DNA of 64,000 bases from Euglena gracilis. Lineage: Eukaryota; Euglenida; Euglenophyceae; Euglenales. The DNA is taken from positions 32,899,455 through 32,963,454 of the forward strand of contig CP154954.1 in assembly GCA_039621445.1 (NCBI GenBank), read 5' to 3'. Below the pieces are notes generated by a model. That model worked only from the letters and a program-made list of their open reading frames with translations. It did no database searches and was not told the origin of the DNA. The position numbers and the translations under genes were made by a program. This document shows, one piece after another, positions 32,121 through 41,100 of the stretch. Positions within the stretch are counted from its first letter, which is position 1. Every line of letters begins with the position of its first letter.

Positions 32121-35100
32121 TAATTACAACAACAACAACAACAACAACAACAACACCACCACCACCAACAACAACAATTTGGTGGAGGTACACAAAACCT
32201 CAGCTCTGCCGCATTGGCCGCACGGCAAATTTTGTAAGACACTGCAGCGATGGGTGTTTTGCGGAGTGAGGTGGTTTGGGCACACTTCCGAACCCTTTTT
32301 GGCAGATATCGAGTGAGTCCCAGCGCACGCAACAAGCAAAGTGTCTTCCACACTGAAAAGCAGCAAAATCAGGCAGGGGCGGAGAGCCAGGGTTCCAAAA
32401 GTGAGGTCGGGGTGGTGAGATCCCTTTATCTCCAGCTGTGCACACCCAAAGCTCACTTTGCCCCCCGGGGCAAGCACAGGTGGCAACGCAGCCGAGGCCG
32501 CAGCTGCACCATGTACGGGGTGGAGTGGATTTCGATGCAGCGTTGGCCACCGTCAGCAGCTGCCCTCAGGGTTTGATGATGCGACAGACCATCAGGGTGC
32601 CATCCAACCCATCCCACCAGGGGGGGGGTGAAGGGGCGGGTCGTTAGTGTAGTCAAAACGTGAATCCCACGTAGTTTCCAATACCTTTCATTTCAGCATT
32701 TCATGCATCAAACCCCTGGCTAGCCGAGGCAAACCCTGCTGGACTTTGCCGCCACCCACCGCTCCACGAAGCACAGCAAGGCATCATTTCATCGCCCCCG
32801 CCCCCTTCATCATTTATTGAATTTCGTGTATCGATCACTTAAGCACATCAGCAATTGTCCTGCACAACAAACCAAACCAAACCAAATTCCATAGCCCAGA
32901 TGCAGGGAGCCAATGGCTGTCTTATTTTGGATACACTTTTTTGATTTAAAGGTTAAATGGTAACTTGGATGTTACCATCCTTGGTATCAATTTTTGATTG
33001 GGCATTATTGAAAGAAACCCAAATGGCTACCCTCCCCTCCCTTGTCGTACGACCTGCAACCTGCGACAGGGGGGCTGGTCGTTAGATCCCCCTAACCTGC
33101 AACCTGCGACCGGGGGGTGGTCGTTATAATGGGGGTGGTTGTTGTTCACAATATTGACCGATACCAATGGGGACCTGAATTGTCGTCATGGGTGCGCTGA
33201 AGGACCTTGTACAACTGCGGAGGCTTTCGAGCCATCGCTACAGGTGTGCAAACCATGAGCGCCGGTGGGGAACATGGAAAATGCCTGAAAAAGGCGGCAT
33301 ACATGGATGCATCTTCATACAACCTCAAAAAAACCAGCCTTTTTTTGGTCCTGACCTGCGACCTGCGACCGGGGAGTGGTCGTTAGACCCCCTTGACCTG
33401 CAACCTGCGACCAGGGGGTGGTCGTTATAATGGGGTGGTCTTACGACAAGGGGGGGGGAGGGTACCAGCAAAAAACTGTCGACAATATTGAATACCAGGA
33501 ATGCAACTCCTTCAGCGATGGACCTTAAAAAGGGACAAAACACAAAACACACACAAGTCAAAAAAAAGCTTGCATTTCCCCCTGCCTTCTTTTGCTTTTG
33601 CATGTGATTTGGTGCGTGGCATTTAGCATTGGATGCCCTTTCACTTTATAGACAGCACCCCCCAAAATCCTGCCTGAAATCTGTCCGCTGTGGGTGGCAA
33701 TGCTTTCTTAAAAAGAAGTTTCCAGCCACATTGTGCTTCATCAGCTTTGGTGAAAAATGACTCTGGTACCGATGAATAATGAATGAAGGAGTCGAACTGC
33801 AGAACAATCTGCACAAACAGTAACCCCCCCCCCCCAAATAAGACCCGGGTCATATTTCTGGGTCCGTTGCTGGAAACCTCCAGGGGGGGGTCTTATTTTT
33901 GGATTTTTCCTTGACCAACCCGGGCCTGAAAAAATATTTTTTTCAGGATCCCAAAAGCATTTCAAACTTTGGTGCTTTGCTCCATGTGCAAATTGGTGTA
34001 AGTTGACAGTTTTTTTGCACTTCAAAAATCTGAAAAAAATTTGAAATTTCATCATTTTTGTGCATGAAATTGGGGTTTTTGGCAATTTTCAGGTATATTT
34101 TTTTTTTCAACTTTTCACCGTCTTTGGCGCTTCGTGCCATCAGGGGGGTCTTATTTTGGGGGGTCTTATTTTTGGATTTTTGCTTGATCGGCCCAGGGGG
34201 AGTCTTATTTTGGGGGGGGTCTTATTTTTCTTGGATTTTTGCTCGAAGGGAGGGTCTTGTTTTTGGGGGGTCTTACTTTTGGGCGGGTTTAATAAAATTT
34301 GGTATCATTGATCGGGAATGATCATGATTTCCTCCTTAGGTGACACGTAGGTGACAAACACTGAGGTCGCAACAGACCACCATCTCAGCGGGTTGAGGGG
34401 GACAGCGGAGGTGAAAGGCGGCCTGGGCGTTGCACAGCGGCGGGCCAGGGGCCGGGGTAGGCGCCCGGCAGGTTGGAGTTGCCGGCGTCCACCCAAATGA
34501 GGCGCCGCACGAGGCGGAGGGCGAAGGGGCTGTCCGGGGCGGGGGCGCCGTCGCGGGGGTCATCCACCGCTTCCTCCGGCGGCGGCGGGCGACTGGCGAC
34601 GGTTGAGGGTTGAGGCGGGCTCTGGCCCCGGACAAACCCGGGGCGAGGGGCTTTCTTAAGGACCCCCGGGGGGATTCCGCATGCCAGCTGAAAAAAGGTG
34701 CTGCCGCCCTCCCCCCCCCAGGGGTACGGGTCCGGGGGTCTGGCCAGGTGGTAGCTGGACCTGGAAGGCACCTAAAAACAGGCGAAAAGCCTTGCCGTTT
34801 CTGGCCATTTTGACCCCCTGTTCCCAATATTTTCGGTCCACTGGCTTCGCTGGGCTGGCCCGAACTTTATTTCAGTGGACCCCCCACAGCCCGGCTGGCT
34901 GGACCCCCTCCCCAGGGTAGGGTCCCCTCCGCGTGAGAAAAGCCCCTGCCCGTTCTTTGCAAGGCGGCCCTGGACGAAATGGAAAAAAAGAAACTTTTGT
35001 CCCAGCGCAACAAGGAAAATAAAAAGGAAAAATAAGTGGAAAATTGGAGGAAACGGGTGCACAATAGGGAAAAAATGTGATCAAAAGTTCGCTGCACAGA

Positions 35101-38100
35101 GTTGATTGATTGCAAAAACGTGCCAGTTCAGGCACTGTCCCCCCTCCCTCGAAAAGAGTCGATATCATCCTGAACATCAACGCCGCCGTTTAAAAATAAT
35201 AAAAATGGGGGTGCCGGTGGGCCAATACCGGCGACCCTGACAGCTTCACTTAGGCGGCCGGATTCGCACTTAAGCTTTTTTCCTTTGGATGCGCGCAATT
35301 GCGCAAATGTACCATTTTTTTGTAACCCCTGGGACCCTGTACCCTGACACCCAGAACATGATTTAAGAACCGTTACACCCATCTATTGGGAGGAGATTAA
35401 CTCCCAGTGGTCTGGTGTGCATGCTGCTTACCAGGTGACGTTAATAGGGCTGGGGGTGAGACTGGTGCTGTTGTACATCAAACGGGAGAGAGGCACACAC
35501 CCCTTGTGACGACACTTGGAAATGGTGCTGACGTGCTGGCTGAACTGGCTTGGACACTGCCGCCACCGGTGAGAACACACGGAGCCCCATTAGATCACAC
35601 CACCACAGACACACAGACTACGTGAGGCAGCCGTCACGCAATTGATGTGTGTTTGTGCGCGCAATTGCGCAAATAAAACAATTGTGATTGTGGGCGCATT
35701 TGCACAAATAAAACACAAACCGATGATGTTAAAATGACGTGTTGGTGGGCGCAAATGCGCGCACCAACACGTTTGGTGGTGTGCGCATTTGCGCAAATGC
35801 GCGTACCAACACGTTTATGTTTACTTGCGCAAATGCGCCACCAACATGTACTTTGACTTTCTACGTTAAAAGACACCAATGAGGACCATGACCCTACGAG
35901 GTTTTAAAACGTGATGGACGTGTTGGTGCGCGCAATTGCGCAAATAAACACAATTACGTTTGTGCGCGCATTTGCGCAAATAAACACACAAACATTCAAT
36001 AAACCGCTTCAAAATGATGTGTTTGTAGGAGCCTTAGAGCACACAAACAAAGTTGTGTTTATTTGCGAAAATGCGTGCACCAACACACATCAGTTGTGCA
36101 ATACCATCTCCTCCTCTGTGACAGCTGGCAAACGCAACTCCTCACGCCAACCAATGATTTACACCACAATTACATGCTGATGAAATTTGTGGTGAGAGGT
36201 GGTGTGGAGTGTTCACTGGAACACGGCAAATGACTGGCCAAAATTTGCCTGCCTTACGTGTGTACATTTGCACTGCTGTTACCCGGCCCACACGACCTGT
36301 TGTTTTGGCGTCATCCGTTTGGCAGTTAAACATCATGAATTGATGCGTGCAAACGACCTGTGACTGTTGGACACCTTTTCTGCAACAGGACTGCGTTGCG
36401 AGAAGACAAAATTTGGCACCTGAAATACCCGGGACGTGTCCGGCCGGAGTCCGTTTTACGGTTTTCTTTGCCATTTTCCCCTTGAAAAACGTAAAAAACA
36501 CCAGTTTTTGTGCATAATTTGGGGGGAGTGGGTCCCACCGCTTTGATGCACCCAATCCAGGGGTAAAGGTTCAACACTTCCTTGCATCCAAAGGAACGGG
36601 TGCTTGAGGGCTACCTCTCTTCGGATGCCGGTTGCCATGCACTGGCACCACGTCATACCCCCAGTCTTACACCCTGGTTGCGGGGTATAACGTGGCCGCT
36701 GTGGTGGGTGTCGTTGCACCGGGGAAGTGGATGCTGGCCTGTTGGGTGCTGAAGCATCAGCAGCTGATGGGGCTTTAACAGCGGAGCCCAGGCCGCAGGT
36801 CAGCGGCAGGGACCTTGGGACCCAAAAATTGGTGCCGGTGGACGTGTACAGTTACTGGGTGGCTATGCACGCACCTTCTGGAGATCCTACGTCTCCATCT
36901 TTTGTGGGACCTGTCAATGGTCAAAAAACGGCACAATAACACCATATACCGGAGGAGACGGTGTGGTCATTTGCTTTCAACCATTCAGAAGTCACTAAGG
37001 GTAGTTGCAGGAGAGGCAAATGCAATCGTTTTCTACTCCTCCATTAGTTGTTTATTTGTGCATTTGCGCGCATCACGTTGTTTGTGGGCGCAAATGCGCA
37101 AATAAACATAGTAAATTGTGCAGTTTCTTCATACAGTTTATTTGCGCATTTGAGCCCACGAACAACGTGATGCGCGCAAATGCGCAAATAACCCACATCT
37201 GCTGTCAGTGTTTGACGGTTGTGTTTCCGTCACACCGTTCTTATTTGTGTTTATGGGCGCAAATGCGCGCACCAACAAAATTTATTTTTTATGCGCGCAT
37301 TTGCGCAAATGCGCGCATAAAACATAATTTTTGTTTGTGCGTGCATTTGCGCCCATAAACTTGCGCCGTTGACAAACAGTGTGACAAACTCACCAACTGG
37401 ATGGCCCCTCAGTCCGTACCGTCAGGGCCTCTATGTCACGCAGTTTTTCAACGGCGTCAGTTCATGGGTGCCAAAGCCCAATCCCAGAAGGACAAAATTG
37501 TGTTGATGCGCGCAATTGCGCGCATCAACATAAACATGTTGGTGCGCGCATTTGCGCGCATAAACACAATTTTGTCCTTCCAGTGTGTGGCTTCTCCTGC
37601 TGGGTTCTTTGCCACACAACTGGTTCTGCGCATCCCGGGTACAAGCCGGGTGGGAGACACCCGTTCCCCTTTGTCCCCTTTATTCCCTGTGGACCCCATT
37701 TCTTCACCCTCTGCACATCCCTTGCCAAACACCCCGTACTTACCTTCCTTCCCCTGTGTCCTTCCCGCCGGCTTGGCCACACCACACCCACACCCCCCGG
37801 CACCTCCTCCCCGCGCTTTAACAAACAGCCCCAAAAACACCACACTAAGGTGCCGCAAACAAAGCAGTCCGACAAACACCCAGGACGCACACCGCCGGCA
37901 GCTCGGGCTCACCCGGGGACACAGCCGAAAGAAGCAACAAGGGCAGTAAAGGTCCCGTTCCTAAGGTGCTTTTTTGCGTTTTTCTCCCTTTGGGCTGGCA
38001 GGGTCCCGGGGGTTTCAACGGCAGCCCGAAACTACTGGCCCCCCGGGGGGGGGCCCAGTAGTTAATCCGGGGGGTCAAGGTAATTTTTTTGTGTTAATGA

Positions 38101-41100
38101 TGGAATAGGGTTAGGTGCGCGACTTAGGCTTAGGGTTAGGCCTAACTTGTACACCGAACACCCGTCTATAAGTTAGGCCTAACCCTAACCCTAAGTCGCG
38201 CACCTAACCCTATTCCATCATTAACACGAAAAAACTAAACCCCCCCCAAATAACACCCCCCCCGGTGTGTTATTTGGGCACCCGAACTGGGGCCCCAGGG
38301 GGGGTGTGTTATTTGGGGGGGGTGTTATTTTTACATGGAAAACCAAAGGAAAACAGGGGGGGGGGTTATTTGGGCGCTCGAAATCGGCCCCCGAGGGGGG
38401 GTGTGTTATTTGGGGGGGGGTGTTATTTGGGGGGGTGTTATTTGGGGGGGGGGTTTATTTTGACCCCCCGGATTAACTACTGGGCCCCCCCGGGGGGGGG
38501 GCCAGTAGTTTCGGGCTGCCGTTCAACTTACAAAGTCCATTTTGGTACCCCTCAAAAACACCATTTTTCGCCAAAGTCCCGGGGGTCTCACAGCCAAAAT
38601 CAGAATTTCGCTCGTTTTTTGTGCTCTCTTGTTCACGTGTTTTCAAACCCCCCTGACCTTCACAGCCGAAACAAAGCGGAATCAAAAAAATCGTAAATTT
38701 GCGCAAATGCGCAAATCAAACGAAAAAAGCTTAAGTGCGAATCCGGCTGCCTAAGCTTCAGGAGGAGGGGGACGCAATACTTCCCCAGGCATGACAGTTT
38801 GTTGGGGGGGGGGTATTGCCGAGAACCTTAGATGTGGTTCGATCCACGGCAAATCTGCAAGCAAATTTTACACGGTGCACGCAAATTCCACATTGAGAAA
38901 ATAATCTATGCTGTGGAGGCCCCACCAACAAGGAAACGCAACGCTAGGGCCCATGCTGCTTTCTGTGGCCGACGCTGCAGGGGAGCTGCTCGCCAGGCTT
39001 CTTTTTAAGACCCCCCCCCCCAGGGGCAGGGGTCCCCCACTCACCTGGCCCAAGGCAGAACCTGCACTTCCAAAATCGGGCCGTCTGAAGGCATTTCCCA
39101 AAAAATTTTCGGCGCTTCACGCTGAAACCCATATCCCCCTGGGGGGGGGTCTGGCCTGGAACCCACGCCCTCACCCCCCCGAGGGAGGGGGGCTTCGAGT
39201 TGAACAGTAGCCTGGCGCCCGCCAGGCAGCAGCAGATGGTTCAGCACGAGGCATCCCTTGCTGAAGCCCAGCAAGACGAGGGGCAGGGGCGGCAGCGTGA
39301 CGCCGTGCTGCCGGGCCAGCGCCCGCTGCACAGAGGCCATCAGAGCTAGGGGCAGGCCCCCGGCCCCCCTTAGTTGCCGAGGCTTCTTGTCTGTTTATGG
39401 CCGGCGCCAAAAGCGGGGGGGGGGGGTGGGGGGGCAACACGGACTTTCGCAACATGCAATGCAAAAAAAAGAATGCAAGTTTCCGAACTTTCTGAATCTG
39501 AAAATACGTAATGTGCATTCAAAACTGACAAAAATCGAACAAAATTTGGCCACAGAAATAAAGACCAAACCCGAACCAAAAAGTCCACCATGAAATCTTC
39601 CAAATCGAAATAATATCCCAGCAGAACTGAAAACTTTACCAGCAAAAACAAACTAAAAAAATGCAAAAAAAAACTCACCAGCACAAATAGAGCACAAAAA
39701 AAAACCAACCGCAATTGTCAACTGATTTCTTCCCCTTTGAACATGTGGCTTCACAAAACATGATGTTTCTATAATTAGTTGGAACTCCAACCAGGGAGAT
39801 GTATTTGGATGGGGGACTGAGTTGGGAGTTGAAAAATCACAAACGGTAGAATTCCATTGACATTGAGGCAATTAAACAAAATCCGACTCTAAGTTGGTGC
39901 AAAAAATATTTTTCAACAGTTACCCACAAGAAGCCTGAAGCAACTGGCAACTATCATTTCCTGTCTTGAAATGCTCCATCATGGGGAGGGTTAAATTGAT
40001 TCCTCCCACAAGAAAATTGTATTTCTCCCACATGCCGAAAACCTGCTTGCGACTGCAAGTTCCTTTTTCCTGATGTCAGCGTTTCCTCACGTTAATGGAA
40101 TCCAGTGGCTTTTCAGGGTACCCCTAACAGGCATTCTCGCCATTTTGCAAATTTCAACGAAGACTCACTCCAGGTGGGGGGGGGGGGTGAATGAACTTTT
40201 ATGGGGTATGGGGTAGTTATGGGGTAGTTAGGGCTCAGTGTTGTCCGGTCGCTTTCGTTGCACCCATCAGCAAGCACCATCAGGGGGATGGCGGGGGGGC
40301 TGGGCTGCAGCTGGCAGCGGGTGGTCACTTCCCCCACCCCCTCGGGGCCGACCACGAGGGAGCCGTCCCCGTCCAGGGAGGACAGCAGGTTGGCATACAC
40401 GCTGCGCCCGTCCGGGTGCTGGTATGCCTCAGGGCTCTGGGCCCCGGATGGCATGGTGTGATGGTGTGGGGGGGCCACACTGTACGGGGTTCTGTTCCAG
40501 CCGGGGCCGCATCGGTTGGGTTCCCCCGGGGGGGGGGGGAATGCAACTGGGCCCTGCAAATTATGCAAGTCAAAAAAATGCAAAAAAATGCAAAAAAATG
40601 CAAAAAAATGCAAAAAATGCAAATTTCGGGAAAAGCCGATTATGCAAAAAAATGCAAATTATGCAACTTGCATTCCCCCCCCCCCTGGTTCCCCACACCT
40701 CCGGGGAGTGGGATGTGGGGTGGGGTAATGCCAGAAATTGACCCCATGCGGGCCATTCCTTAAGCACCCCGGGGTCCACTGGCCATTTTGCAAGACACTG
40801 GAAAAAAGCCACTAGCTGGGCCCCCCTCCCCCCTGGGGGGTCTGGGGGTCCTCCTTACAGGGAAAAAAATTCTTCTGGCGCTGTGCACCGAGGAGGAAAT
40901 GAGGCTTTTTATGGGTATTCTTTTGGCAGATTTTGTTCCCAAAAATCCCAAAAATGTCCAAAAATGACATTTTTGGCGGGTCAGAAAAAATTTGGCGCTT
41001 CGAAGGCCATCCAGCCTGCCGTTCAGTTGGGTTCCCACACCTCTGGGGTGTGGGATGGGGGGGGGGGCGGGGGAACGCTGGAAGTTTGGTGTTTGCACGA

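Noticed and set aside
36456-36939. Open frames on both strands between the palindrome subclusters
   Set aside because: Frames such as DAGLLGAEASAADGALTAEP look weakly protein-like but have no splice signals or family resemblance.
35285-37575. GCGCAAATGCGC palindromes considered as CRISPR repeats
   Set aside because: Irregular spacing, variable length, no leader or cas genes, and eukaryotic intron context.
38091-38227. TTAGGGTTAGG considered as an interstitial telomere
   Set aside because: Only two or three units in each arm of a hairpin inside a foldback element; better explained as part of the element.
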